A stretch of DNA of 64,000 nt from Vibrio sagamiensis NBRC 104589. Its GTDB lineage: Bacteria; Pseudomonadota; Gammaproteobacteria; Enterobacterales; Vibrionaceae. Under the pieces are notes generated by a model. It did not search any database. It was not told the origin of the DNA and worked only from the letters and a program-made list of their open reading frames with translations. Shown piece by piece: positions 55,274 to 63,784 of the stretch. Positions within the stretch are counted from its first letter, which is position 1, and each line of letters starts with the position of its first letter. The DNA lies in the NCBI RefSeq assembly GCF_007990935.1, contig NZ_BJXJ01000019.1, positions 1-64,000 of the forward strand, given 5' to 3'. A program made the translations under genes and the position numbers.

Positions 55274-57469
55274 CTACTCCCCAGACGCATTCGGACGTTG
55301 ATACCACGGATTACGTTCATCCGTTAGCTCAATCAAGCTGTATTTACGTCCTAGCTTTTGACCACCATCTCGAGTGAGAGGCTGCCAGCTAAAGAAGGCA
55401 CGATTATTACTTGGCTTAACCGTCATAATATCGAAAGGAATCGAGACGTAGAATCCTTTGGTAAAGCTGCCCTCACCAAACTCATCAGCTGATAAATCAC
55501 TGATTGAAGCAAACGCTCCGGCAATGACACCACTCTTAAACTGTTTTGCGACATTGATCTGAGTACCCACATCACCGGCTAAGAACTGACCGACATCGAC
55601 TTGGATCATTAAGTCTTGTAGGAAATTCCATTGCGGGAAGTAATAGCCAGACACAAAGCCAGTAAAGCCTTTATCGATCACTTCAAATGGGCGGCCGTAT
55701 TCAGGAGTTTGCTGCCATTTTTGATCGTAGATACCAAAGTAGCTTTGCGGATCACGCTGAGAGATCAGGTTAATATCGGCACCAATGGCCCAGTTTGCGC
55801 CTTGAGGGCGGTAAAGTACTTCGGTACCAACCCCTGCAAACATACTCTCGAGATAACCGGCATAAACTTGCTGATCAATACTATCGCCATACTCTTGGAA
55901 CCACGTCATTTGAAGGTTAGACATGGTCACAGGGTGCTCATTTTGGTAAGCACGGAACATGGTACGCACGCGAGGAACCGAGGTCGCGTCTGGTGGAGTG
56001 ACGAAGTTAAACTTATCGTAGTTGTTGTACCAATCCCAGTAGAGAGAGCCGCCAAATTCGAGATTATCAGTCAGCCAGTAGGAAGCGCTGCCAGTTAAAC
56101 CAACACTGAATAAATAGAATGATTCAGGGTTACCCAATGTTTGGGCCAGCTTTGGCGAGAAGCCCCAATCAAAACGCTCAAAGCCATCATAAGTGGGTGT
56201 CCCTTGCGGCTGTGCACTTGAGTTGGAGGTGGCATCTTCAATGCTTGGGTTGAGGTAATTTACTTCAGCAAAGTCGCGATACTTGTTTTTATCGATCACG
56301 GTTTGGTTGCTTAAAATACCGCCATTACGCTCGTTGATGGTAAAAGTCTCAATCTCTTGAGGCATCTGGTTGGTTAATACCGCTGCGGCTTTTTCATGCG
56401 CTTCTTTACGATCGCGGTATTTCTTTTGTTCACCGACGACAGATACTGTGTCACCATCGACATAAAGTTGGGTATTTTGATAGCCTGCAATTTTATCCAG
56501 ATCTTCTGTGACACGTTGCCAATCAACATCCGACAACTGCTCTGGTTGCTGTTGGCTTATCGCTGGAGTTGGGGTGTCACGCCAAAACGATGGCATATCA
56601 TTAAAGTTAGTATTGAGGCTAATCCCTGCGACTAAAGTATCCCCGCGCTCATAACTTAAACGCAGATCGGCCATGGTGCCTAAGCGGTAAAGTACACCGA
56701 TGTTCCATGGCGTTTGGGGTGTCATATTAACGCCACCGCGCATGACAGGGAAATCTTCGCTATAGTCGTTACTGTCGTACTCAAGCTTAAAACGCAGTGG
56801 AGCATGTAAGGTTTGATATTCAATGCCACCAAAGAGAGCCGAAGTGCCTTTAAACCAACGTTCAAAGTCGACACTGCCGCCATTCCCTTTAAAGTCAGAG
56901 GGGCGCGTACAGTATTTATCGGAAGCTTTACAGGCTGGGTTCGTGATATTGTTACGAGTACCTAAATAGCCCCAGCCTAAACCCAAGGTAAAATCAAACG
57001 TACCGACACTGGGGTGAGAGTAGCGCTTGGTGGCTGCGAAGTATTCACCATCAAATAAGCCAGTACCAGCAAAATCACGAATGCCTACTGACAGCTCAGG
57101 TAAATAATGTGACTCTTCTAATAAGCGAACCTTAAAGTCAATGCCCTTATCGGTATATTTCGTTTTACCAGAAAAGCTAGCATCGTCACTGTACAACATA
57201 TCGTTAACTAGGGTGTAGCGCAGCGTGGTTTCTAGCCAAGGCAGCACTTGTAAAGTAACGTTATAAAACAGGTATTCATCACTGCCAGTTACGGCAAAGT
57301 TAAATTCACCTTCCGGTGCCATACGACCAGTTGGCATTTGTATCAAGCCAACGCCACCAAAGTCCATTTGAGAGGGTTGCAGTGGTGGCACTTCAAAAGG
57401 CATCTCTTGAGCCCAAACCAACGCTGGGCTGATTAAACAGAGCGATAAAGGGGTTCTAATCAGGTTCAT
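55274..57469 (-). CDS. yjbH: YjbH-like outer-membrane polysaccharide protein
   Basis: A 731-residue YjbH (GfcD) family protein with a signal peptide (ending SPALVWAQ). Landmarks are QMDFGGVGLIQMPTGRMAPEGEFNFAVT, then SVGIRDFAGTGLFDGEYFAATKRY and GFVSGYYFPQW. It is predicted to be beta-rich and outer-membrane. YjbEFGH-type operons (wbfABCD in Vibrio) act in exopolysaccharide or capsule secretion. It lies 2 bp after yjbG and is the last gene of this operon. Confidence 0.92.
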   Translation of the reverse strand: MNLIRTPLSLCLISPALVWAQEMPFEVPPLQPSQMDFGGVGLIQMPTGRMAPEGEFNFAVTGSDEYLFYNVTLQVLPWLETTLRYTLVNDMLYSDDASFSGKTKYTDKGIDFKVRLLEESHYLPELSVGIRDFAGTGLFDGEYFAATKRYSHPSVGTFDFTLGLGWGYLGTRNNITNPACKASDKYCTRPSDFKGNGGSVDFERWFKGTSALFGGIEYQTLHAPLRFKLEYDSNDYSEDFPVMRGGVNMTPQTPWNIGVLYRLGTMADLRLSYERGDTLVAGISLNTNFNDMPSFWRDTPTPAISQQQPEQLSDVDWQRVTEDLDKIAGYQNTQLYVDGDTVSVVGEQKKYRDRKEAHEKAAAVLTNQMPQEIETFTINERNGGILSNQTVIDKNKYRDFAEVNYLNPSIEDATSNSSAQPQGTPTYDGFERFDWGFSPKLAQTLGNPESFYLFSVGLTGSASYWLTDNLEFGGSLYWDWYNNYDKFNFVTPPDATSVPRVRTMFRAYQNEHPVTMSNLQMTWFQEYGDSIDQQVYAGYLESMFAGVGTEVLYRPQGANWAIGADINLISQRDPQSYFGIYDQKWQQTPEYGRPFEVIDKGFTGFVSGYYFPQWNFLQDLMIQVDVGQFLAGDVGTQINVAKQFKSGVIAGAFASISDLSADEFGEGSFTKGFYVSIPFDIMTVKPSNNRAFFSWQPLTRDGGQKLGRKYSLIELTDERNPWYQRPNASGE

Positions 57470-57471
57470 GG

Positions 57472-58248
57472 TTACTTCTTCGTTGCAGTCGGGATACGCT
57501 GACTAAGCAGTTGGACGATGTCTTGATCCATGCTTGAGGTTTGGTAATCCTCAAATGGAATGTACACCATGGTCAGTGGTGGCAAGTAATATTGTGTGGT
57601 CAGCCAGCGGCCATGATGAGGCTCTACCACTTCTCCATCTGGGTAAATCAGAATCGGCGGTTGAGGCAGAGTCGCGATCTCTTTTGTTGAGGCTAGGCTG
57701 TTAAGCTGCGCCTTTAAAGCGATACCTGGCAAATTGCTGACTCGGTAAAGGCCATCGAGGTTGCCCAAGTAAAGTACGTTTTCTTCTCGTGCTGGAGCGC
57801 TCAGGGCCAGTGGGCCGGTTAAACGTGGATTGGCAAATTTATCTAGACGAATCGCATCGACATCGACGCCAGACAGCACTCGCGGAGCAAATTGACTCTG
57901 CTGAATAAACTGATAAGTTGGATGAGTGACGAGGTTATGCTGAATCATTTGATTCAACACCGAATTTTTACGTGCCATGCTGCTTTGCTCAGCTTGTGGA
58001 GAGCGATCAAAAAGCGTCACGGCTAAAGGGTACTGCAAAGTCATACCTTGTGCTTGAGCCTGTTTTAAAACTTGCTCAAGGCGGGCAGGTTGCTGAAATT
58101 GTAAGGCTTGCTGCGTGTCAATCAGTTCAACTTGTAAGGGAATATCTTGCTGAGCGTGTACTTGTGTTAGCGCAGAAGAGAACAATGTCCAAGTGGCCCA
58201 AGTCATCATTTTCGCTAGGCGCGATAAAGGTAACCATCTTTTGTTCAT
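57472..58248 (-). CDS. yjbG: YjbG/GfcC-like capsule biosynthesis protein
   Basis: A 258-residue secreted protein (signal peptide ending TQVHAQ) of the GfcC/YjbG family, a periplasmic protein with two beta-grasp-like domains. Blocks include IDTQQALQFQQPARLEQVLKQA and RLTGPLALSAPAREENVLYLGNLDG. The C-terminus ends in LTMVYIPFEDYQTSSMDQDIVQLLSQRIP. It overlaps yjbF by 4 bp and works with YjbH. Confidence 0.88.
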   Translation of the reverse strand: MNKRWLPLSRLAKMMTWATWTLFSSALTQVHAQQDIPLQVELIDTQQALQFQQPARLEQVLKQAQAQGMTLQYPLAVTLFDRSPQAEQSSMARKNSVLNQMIQHNLVTHPTYQFIQQSQFAPRVLSGVDVDAIRLDKFANPRLTGPLALSAPAREENVLYLGNLDGLYRVSNLPGIALKAQLNSLASTKEIATLPQPPILIYPDGEVVEPHHGRWLTTQYYLPPLTMVYIPFEDYQTSSMDQDIVQLLSQRIPTATKK

Positions 58249-58922
58249 GATTTACTGTACTCTCTTAGAATGGTCAATTCGACAGGCACCATCGAAGGCC
58301 CTAGATGTTGGCGTGTTTTAATCACCTTTCCTTGAGCATTAACCCAATAACGGTTGTGTACTTCGCGGGATAAACTCGGAAACTCAACTCGCTCTTCATA
58401 GACGTCGGCTTGAACAGTGTTAAGTGGTGTTTCTACGCTTTGCTGGCCTTGATAGTTACGTGTCACCTGAGCAGGAAAGCCATAGCGATATTGTTTTGGC
58501 CAATCATAAGAAAGGGCGTAACTGATCGTTGGTGTGGTTGAGTAGCTAGGTACGTCACCATAAACCCCAGCAAGGTTACCCGCTTGTAAACCAAGAGTTT
58601 TGACGATATACCCATTTTCGGTCACTACCATGGCGTTATCAGCACTGACCCATTTAAGTTGGGTCTTGCCTGTTAATGGGTTGGGCTCAGCAAATGCTAA
58701 TACCACAAATACTTGTTTTTGGTCGGCAATTTTTAAATAGGCGCTGGCATAAGGCACGGCGTTGATTTCATCGGCGGACATCTCAACGTCGATATAGTTA
58801 CTGTAAGCTTCTTGAATGGTGGCGGATACATCATTAAATTTTTGTGTACAGCCGAAAAGCAGACCCAATAAAGGAGCAACGATCAACAGGCGTCGCCAAG
58901 TTGAAGATAGAAAAGGTGTCAT
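58245..58922 (-). CDS. yjbF: YjbF/GfcB-like lipoprotein
   Basis: A 225-residue lipoprotein: the signal LLIVAPLLGLLFGC ends in the lipobox LFGC. The mature part has the GfcB/YjbF pattern (QEAYSNYIDVEMSADEINAVPYASAYLKIADQ; EERVEFPSLSREVHNRYWVNAQGKVIKTRQHLGP). It is probably an outer-membrane partner of the YjbG-YjbH system. Confidence 0.88.
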   Translation of the reverse strand: MTPFLSSTWRRLLIVAPLLGLLFGCTQKFNDVSATIQEAYSNYIDVEMSADEINAVPYASAYLKIADQKQVFVVLAFAEPNPLTGKTQLKWVSADNAMVVTENGYIVKTLGLQAGNLAGVYGDVPSYSTTPTISYALSYDWPKQYRYGFPAQVTRNYQGQQSVETPLNTVQADVYEERVEFPSLSREVHNRYWVNAQGKVIKTRQHLGPSMVPVELTILREYSKS

Positions 58923-58955
58923 GGTGCTCTCTCGTAAATACGCTGTTACAAATAA

Positions 58956-58982
58956 AATCGCCCTGAATCAATCAGGGCGATT
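58956..58982 (-). terminator. Terminator/attenuator between yjbE and yjbF
   Basis: AATCGCCCTGA (58956-58966) and TCAGGGCGATT (58972-58982) form an 11-bp perfect stem with a 5-base loop. On the minus strand the stem is followed by TTATTTG. It lies between the stop of yjbE (59007) and the start of yjbF (58922), so most transcripts would end after the small yjbE gene with some readthrough to yjbFGH. Confidence 0.8.
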
Positions 58983-59006
58983 ATCTCTAACTTCTACAGA
59001 ACTAAA

Positions 59007-59228
59007 TTACTTAGTTGATACTGAAGTAGAAGTAGAAGTAGAAGTAGAAGTAGAGTCACTGTCAGATGCTGCAACGGCTACAACTGTTACTGCTGCTGCT
59101 GCACCTACTGCTACTGCAGTTGTACCTGTTGCAGAAGTAGAGGCTGCGCTTGCGCTGCCTGCTTCTTCAGCTGCAAATGCAGTTGATGCGCTTAGAGCCA
59201 TAAGAATAGCTAGTGCTGTATTCTTCAT
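59007..59228 (-). CDS. yjbE: YjbE/GfcA-like small secreted protein
   Basis: From ATG 59228 (AAGGA upstream) this is a 73-residue protein with a signal peptide (MKNTALAILMALSASTAFA), then an Ala/Ser/Thr/Gly-rich mature part (GTTAVAVGAAAAVTVVAVAAS) and a C-terminal Ser-Thr repeat (DSDSTSTSTSTSTS). Small Ala/Thr-rich proteins of this kind are the first gene of yjbEFGH operons. The repeat tail is encoded by a hexanucleotide array. An upstream in-frame ATG at 59282 lacks a ribosome-binding site and would spoil the signal peptide. Confidence 0.85.
   Translation of the reverse strand: MKNTALAILMALSASTAFAAEEAGSASAASTSATGTTAVAVGAAAAVTVVAVAASDSDSTSTSTSTSTSVSTK
59023..59052 (-). repeat. Hexanucleotide array within yjbE
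   Basis: Five exact copies of GAAGTA (plus strand) in a row, followed by a GAGTCA variant. On the coding strand this is TACTTC, encoding a Ser-Thr dipeptide per unit. Loss or gain of units would keep the reading frame and only change the tail length. Confidence 0.9.
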
Positions 59229-59380
59229 TATTAATCCTTGTATTTCATATTTTAAAACATCGATGTTTGGTTTGTTCATCACATACCAGCTCCCATTTTA
59301 GTTAAAAAACGATCAGCATGTAAACAGTTTCTTACTTAAATAAGATTTTTCTAAGTAAAAACTAGTAAGAAAGGGGAGGT

Positions 59381-59538
59381 AAGGTCCTAGGTTTTTTAAG
59401 GTCCTAAGTCCTAGTTCCTAGGAGCTGTCTCTTGCCGTATTCCATTTTCACACAACCGAAATTTGCACAAGCTTCAAAATTTCCTGAAGCTACTTCTAAG
59501 ACCCTAAGACCCTAAGACCTAGATTCTAGTCCATAGGA
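59381..59538. repeat. CTAGG composite repeat E/F
   Basis: Left arm with AGGTCCTAGG and AGTCCTAGTTCCTAGG; then a core containing GAGCTGTCTCTT, CCGTATTCC and AACCGAAATTT; then GAAGCTACTTCTAAG and a right arm of GACCCTAA units (8-bp period) ending near 59538. Compared with the 55.1-kb unit, CTAG has partly become CTAA here. Confidence 0.8.
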
Positions 59539-59622
59539 GCTTTTTATTATGCGAAGTGTTCTCTTGTTAGTCATTTGTCTCAGGAGATTGGGTAAGGTAA
59601 CGTGTGAGGTTTGAGGTTTTTG

Positions 59623-59733
59623 AGGACCTAGGATCCTAGGTCCTAGGAACTGACTCTTTCATCATTCCGTATTCCGTATTCAACTTGCACCTAACCAAAA
59701 TTTCCTCAAGCTACTTCTAGAACCCTAGGACCT
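59623..59733. repeat. CTAGG composite repeat G/H
   Basis: Left arm AGGACCTAGGATCCTAGG then TCCTAGG; core with GAACTGACTCTT, CCGTATTCCGTATT and AACCAAAATTTCC; then CAAGCTACTTCTAG and right arm AACCCTAGGACC. The core is clearly related to that of the unit at 59381, so the two are duplicated copies about 240 bp apart. Confidence 0.8.
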
Positions 59734-60010
59734 ACAAACCCAGATAAATCGAACCTTTTAAGCTTTTCAAATGATTACCTTGATGGAACGCTTGTGGTTA
59801 TGTGATGTCCTTATTATACGCTGGTTAATAGCACTAGCAAAGCTTGCTGTTTTAGTGGTATCCGTGCATAATTTGTCAGTTTTTGTGTAGGTCTTCTCAA
59901 ATATATTTTAAGGTATTCATGAGACTTATAGCGCACAAAAATTCACATTAATTTTAATGAAATTATTAATTCATACTTTCGCGAACTGTGGCTTACGCGT
60001 AATGCCACTG

Positions 60011-60021
60011 GGCGGTAGCGT
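60011..60021 (+). promoter_or_regulatory. ops element (JUMPStart), RfaH recruitment site
   Basis: GGCGGTAGCGT matches the core of the operon polarity suppressor element. It lies about 90 bases upstream of the first gene of a polysaccharide export operon, the standard position. In enterobacteria RfaH is loaded onto paused RNA polymerase at ops and prevents termination in long surface-polysaccharide operons. I infer the same here. Confidence 0.85.
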
Positions 60022-60111
60022 AGATAAGTTTAGTGCAAGAGACCGGAAACGGGTCAATACACAAACAAATGACGGTAAAATGGTCAACCGATACTCAGGA
60101 ATAGAGACATA

Positions 60112-60672
60112 ATGAATAAACAACCATGGTTAGGAACGCTGAGTATGCTCTGCTTGGGTATCAGCTCGTTCTCAGCATCAGCAGACTTTTACGCCGGGGC
60201 TCTAGTTAGCTACGCTGACGCAGAATATCGCGCACCCGTATCGACTTCTTCAAATGCTGTTGCCCCTCTTGATCCGCAAACAATATCTTCTAAAGTAAGT
60301 GATGCGAGCCCGCTACTGGTACAAGCTCAAGCAGGATACTTTTTTAATGACTATCTTGCATTGGAAGGGCGTTATGGCACCTCAATGCAAAGAGAGGGTC
60401 GATTAAATGTTGATCGGTTGGCCAGTGCCTATGTCAAATTAAATGTCCCGATATCAGACCGTTTTGCCATGTATGGTCTTACGGGGTATTCCAGCGTTGA
60501 GATCAATCATCAAGAAAGTGGAACGATTAAAGAGCAAGGGTTTAGTTTTGGTGTCGGGATGCATTTTGCTTTAAGCAGACATAATGCGGTTGTGTTTGAG
60601 TTTGTCGATAGTGTATCAGAAGAAAACTTGCGCCTTAACGCCTTTACCTTAGGTTTTCAGCACCGTTTTTAA
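60112..60672 (+). CDS. Outer-membrane beta-barrel protein of the polysaccharide locus
   Basis: A 186-residue secreted protein (signal peptide ending FSASA|DFYAG) with alternating hydrophobic strands and a C-terminal Phe (LNAFTLGFQHRF), the mark of an outer-membrane barrel. Blocks such as FYAGALVSYADAEYR, YLALEGRYGTSM, FAMYGLTGYSSVEINHQ and GFSFGVGMHFAL resemble the eight-stranded OmpA/OmpX-like fold. It is the first gene after the ops element. Its role may be export or surface attachment of polysaccharide. Confidence 0.82.
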   Translation: MNKQPWLGTLSMLCLGISSFSASADFYAGALVSYADAEYRAPVSTSSNAVAPLDPQTISSKVSDASPLLVQAQAGYFFNDYLALEGRYGTSMQREGRLNVDRLASAYVKLNVPISDRFAMYGLTGYSSVEINHQESGTIKEQGFSFGVGMHFALSRHNAVVFEFVDSVSEENLRLNAFTLGFQHRF

Positions 60673-60750
60673 ATTGTTAATCTTACTTTAATTATTAGCG
60701 AGCTCAGCTCAAAGTAGCTGGGCTTTCCCAATTTTGAATTACCATAGCGA

Positions 60751-63504
60751 ATGATCATGCTTAAAGGATATTTCTCGATTGCCGCTTGTGTTTTAGCCAG
60801 CTCGTTAATGTCGGCTGCACAGGCACAAACGCCAACCCCGGAACAGATGAAAATGTTCCAAAGCTTGCCTGCGGATCAACAACAGGCATTGGCCAGTAAA
60901 TATGGCATTACGCTGCCTAGTGGCTCTGCAGAGCAATCTAGTCAATACACGAATCCTCAGGTGATGGCAGCGCGACCAATCGTTGACGAACGTAGCCAAG
61001 AGAAACAAAAGCAGACTCAACTTGAGCAACAAGAGCAGAGTTTAAAACGCTTTGGTTTGGATTTATTTGCTGGCTCACCTACTACATTTGCTCCTGTCGG
61101 TGATGTCCCTGTTCCTGCTGATTATACAGTTGGCGCTGGAGATGAAATCGTCATTCAGCTATTTGGTAAAGAGAACAATACCCACCGTTTACGTGTTAAT
61201 CGTGCTGGTATCATCAACTTTCCTTCACTTGGCCCCATCCAAGTAGCAGGTATGAGCTTTTCTGATGTGCGGGAATCACTCAATCAACGTGTAAAAGAGC
61301 AAATGATTGGTGTACGCAGTGATATTTCATTGGGTGAAATGCGTACCATGCAAGTGTTTGTTATGGGCGATGCTTACAAACCAGGTTCTTATACCGTAAG
61401 TGCGCTGACAACCATTTCGCAAGCGATTTACTACAGTGGTGGCTTTGATGAAAGCGGTGCGTTACGTAACATTCAACTCAAACGCAATGGCCAAGTGATT
61501 CGTAAGCTGGATATGTATGACCTGCTATTAAAAGGCGATGCACGTAACGATGTCCGCTTAATGCCAGGTGATGTCGTATTTATTGGCCCAGTGGGTAATA
61601 CCATTTCGATTGACGGTGAAGTGAATCGTCCTGCTATTTATGAAGTGAAGCCAGGTGAAACCTACCAACAAGCGATTCATATGGCTGGAGGCTTTACTGC
61701 AAATGCTCATCGAGATCAAATTGAAATAAAACGCTATGCGAGCAAAGGTGCACGTGAGGCACTGACACTCGACTTTCATCAAGTACGCGATAAACAGACT
61801 AAAGTTAAAGATGGTGATGTGGTTAAGGTCTTGACTAAGAGTGAAGAGCTTACTCGTTACGTTGAAGTCGAAGGTGATGTTCGTCACCCTGGTTTTGTGG
61901 AATGGAAATCAGGCCTTCGTATCGCTAACCTATTCCAAGCGGTGGATACATCATTTAATTCAACTGCAGATGTTAACTACGCAGTTGTGGTACGTGAAAT
62001 CAATCCACAGCGTGATATTGAAGTGTTCCAGATCAATCTGGCTAATGCAATATTAGCGCCTAACAGCCAAGATAACTTAGAGCTGCAGTCACGTGATCGT
62101 GTGCTGGTGTTTAACCGCTTCAATAATGAAGACCTTGACGCTTTTTCTGAACAAGAATCGACGAGTAAAGCCAAGACATTAGAGCAAGCACAACAACAAG
62201 CTGAGCAAGAGCAGCAGAAAGAGCAAGCAGCGATGCAGTCATCGGTAGCCTTACTGTCTCCGCCACAAGGTATTTTGCCTCAAAATAGTTTAGCAAATGC
62301 TCAGAACCTTAATGAAACCAATATGCAGAAAAACGCTTCAGACTCTGTGGTTTCAGAGCCTAAGATTATGTTCCATGGCAAAGAAGTCACCCAAGAGGAC
62401 TTTGATGCTCTCAAGCAAAATACCCGTCGTTCTTTGCTTGCGCCAGTCTTACTGCAGTTGCAACAGCAATCACGTTTGGGCTTAGCGCCTCAAATTGCCG
62501 AAGTATTTGGTGAAGTAAAACACCCTGGCCGTTACCCAATCACACCACGAATGAGTGTGTCGAGCTTGCTGGCCGCAGCAGGGGGGTTAACTTATAATGC
62601 CTTTACCATCAACGCTGAGTTAGCACACACGGTGATTAATAACATCGATGAGCGTGCATCGATCGACGTTGAACGGGTTGATTTGCGCAAAGCGATTCAA
62701 GGTAATAGTAATGCAGATGTGTTGATCTCTGGTCGTGACCGCTTAAATATCCTTGAAAAGCCAAATGTGAAACTGCAAAGTACCGTGACCCTTCAAGGTG
62801 AAGTGCGCTTCCCTGGTACGTACACCGTGCGCCAAGGTGAAACACTCGATCAGCTGTTAACACGTGCGGGTGGCTTGACAGAATTTGCTCATCCTCAAGG
62901 TGCAATTTTCACTCGTGAAGCGTTACGCCTACAAGAGCAGAAGCTACTTAACCAATATGCTCACGATATGCGTGCAGAAACCGCCAAAAAAGCTTTCCGT
63001 GCTGACAGCAACTTCAACTCGGTGATTTCTGACCCAGAAAAAACCTTGAAGTTTGTTGAAGAAGCCAGCAACAGTAAAGCTCTAGGACGCATGGTGGTTC
63101 AGCTTAACCGTATTCTTAAAGGTGACCACTCAGCAGACTTTATGCTGGAAGATGGCGACTTCTTGTTTGTGCCAACCTTCCGTAATACCGTCTCCATTAT
63201 GGGTGAAGTTCAAGTTCCTATCACGTACTTGCTGGATGATAAGTTGGATGTCGATGACTATCTAAACAAAGCTGGTGGCGCGAAGAAGCAAGCGGATGAA
63301 GACCGTATCTTTGTTGTCCGTGCAGATGGCTCGGTATACAAACCATCGTCTGGCTACTGGTTTGGCAACAATCATGAAGATCTCAAAGCAGGCGACACAA
63401 TTGTTGTGCCAATTGATACCGACTACCGCGATGCGTTGAGTACATGGACAGCTGCTACACAGATTCTTTACCAAACTGGTGTAGCGATTAACGCCTTGAA
63501 GTAG
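60751..63504 (+). CDS. Large SLBB polysaccharide export protein (Wza-like, WbfF/OtnA type)
   Basis: A 917-residue protein with a signal peptide (ending SAAQA), a poly-export domain (VPADYTVGAGDEIVIQLFGKENN at about residue 120) and six SLBB-like repeats starting near residues 203, 286, 372, 586, 681 and 816, each with a G(E/D)xxxP signature (for example FGEVKHPGRYP and QGEVRFPGTYT). A Gln-rich linker lies near residues 465-500. E. coli Wza is about 380 residues; this long form is like WbfF/OtnA of V. cholerae O139. There is no lipobox. It should form the outer-membrane polysaccharide channel. Confidence 0.9.
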   Translation: MIMLKGYFSIAACVLASSLMSAAQAQTPTPEQMKMFQSLPADQQQALASKYGITLPSGSAEQSSQYTNPQVMAARPIVDERSQEKQKQTQLEQQEQSLKRFGLDLFAGSPTTFAPVGDVPVPADYTVGAGDEIVIQLFGKENNTHRLRVNRAGIINFPSLGPIQVAGMSFSDVRESLNQRVKEQMIGVRSDISLGEMRTMQVFVMGDAYKPGSYTVSALTTISQAIYYSGGFDESGALRNIQLKRNGQVIRKLDMYDLLLKGDARNDVRLMPGDVVFIGPVGNTISIDGEVNRPAIYEVKPGETYQQAIHMAGGFTANAHRDQIEIKRYASKGAREALTLDFHQVRDKQTKVKDGDVVKVLTKSEELTRYVEVEGDVRHPGFVEWKSGLRIANLFQAVDTSFNSTADVNYAVVVREINPQRDIEVFQINLANAILAPNSQDNLELQSRDRVLVFNRFNNEDLDAFSEQESTSKAKTLEQAQQQAEQEQQKEQAAMQSSVALLSPPQGILPQNSLANAQNLNETNMQKNASDSVVSEPKIMFHGKEVTQEDFDALKQNTRRSLLAPVLLQLQQQSRLGLAPQIAEVFGEVKHPGRYPITPRMSVSSLLAAAGGLTYNAFTINAELAHTVINNIDERASIDVERVDLRKAIQGNSNADVLISGRDRLNILEKPNVKLQSTVTLQGEVRFPGTYTVRQGETLDQLLTRAGGLTEFAHPQGAIFTREALRLQEQKLLNQYAHDMRAETAKKAFRADSNFNSVISDPEKTLKFVEEASNSKALGRMVVQLNRILKGDHSADFMLEDGDFLFVPTFRNTVSIMGEVQVPITYLLDDKLDVDDYLNKAGGAKKQADEDRIFVVRADGSVYKPSSGYWFGNNHEDLKAGDTIVVPIDTDYRDALSTWTAATQILYQTGVAINALK

Positions 63505-63784
63505 CGATGGAAAAAGTTTATTTAAACTAGCTCAAAATCATATTGAAATACAAGCAAAACGAGGGCTTATGTGACATTAAAAGTTACATAAGCTCGGTTT
63601 TGATACCATCGCTAGCTTAATATCACGGATACCACTTAATACAATCGAAGTGACGTCAAGTAATCGCAGCTGTCGAAGTCAGACTGGGATTATGACCCAG
63701 CAAGGCTGAGCTTTGAAAAGTAAAATCAATCTATCAAATCTCTGTGACTAATATAACGAATTTCAGAGTCTAGGATTAAGAACA

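Larger units (their letters stand above)
59229..60111. other. Non-coding region between yjbE and the polysaccharide export operon
   Basis: About 880 bases with no convincing gene. It holds the yjbE promoter side (59229-59370), two composite CTAGG repeat units (59381-59538 and 59623-59733), a region at 59740-59990 that should contain the rightward promoter, and the ops element at 60011. The long distance between a promoter and the first gene, with ops in the leader, is usual for JUMPStart-type operons. Confidence 0.6.

Noticed and set aside
59740..60000. A small RNA or riboswitch upstream of the ops element
   Set aside because: I saw no conserved structure or terminator there beyond the expected promoter region.
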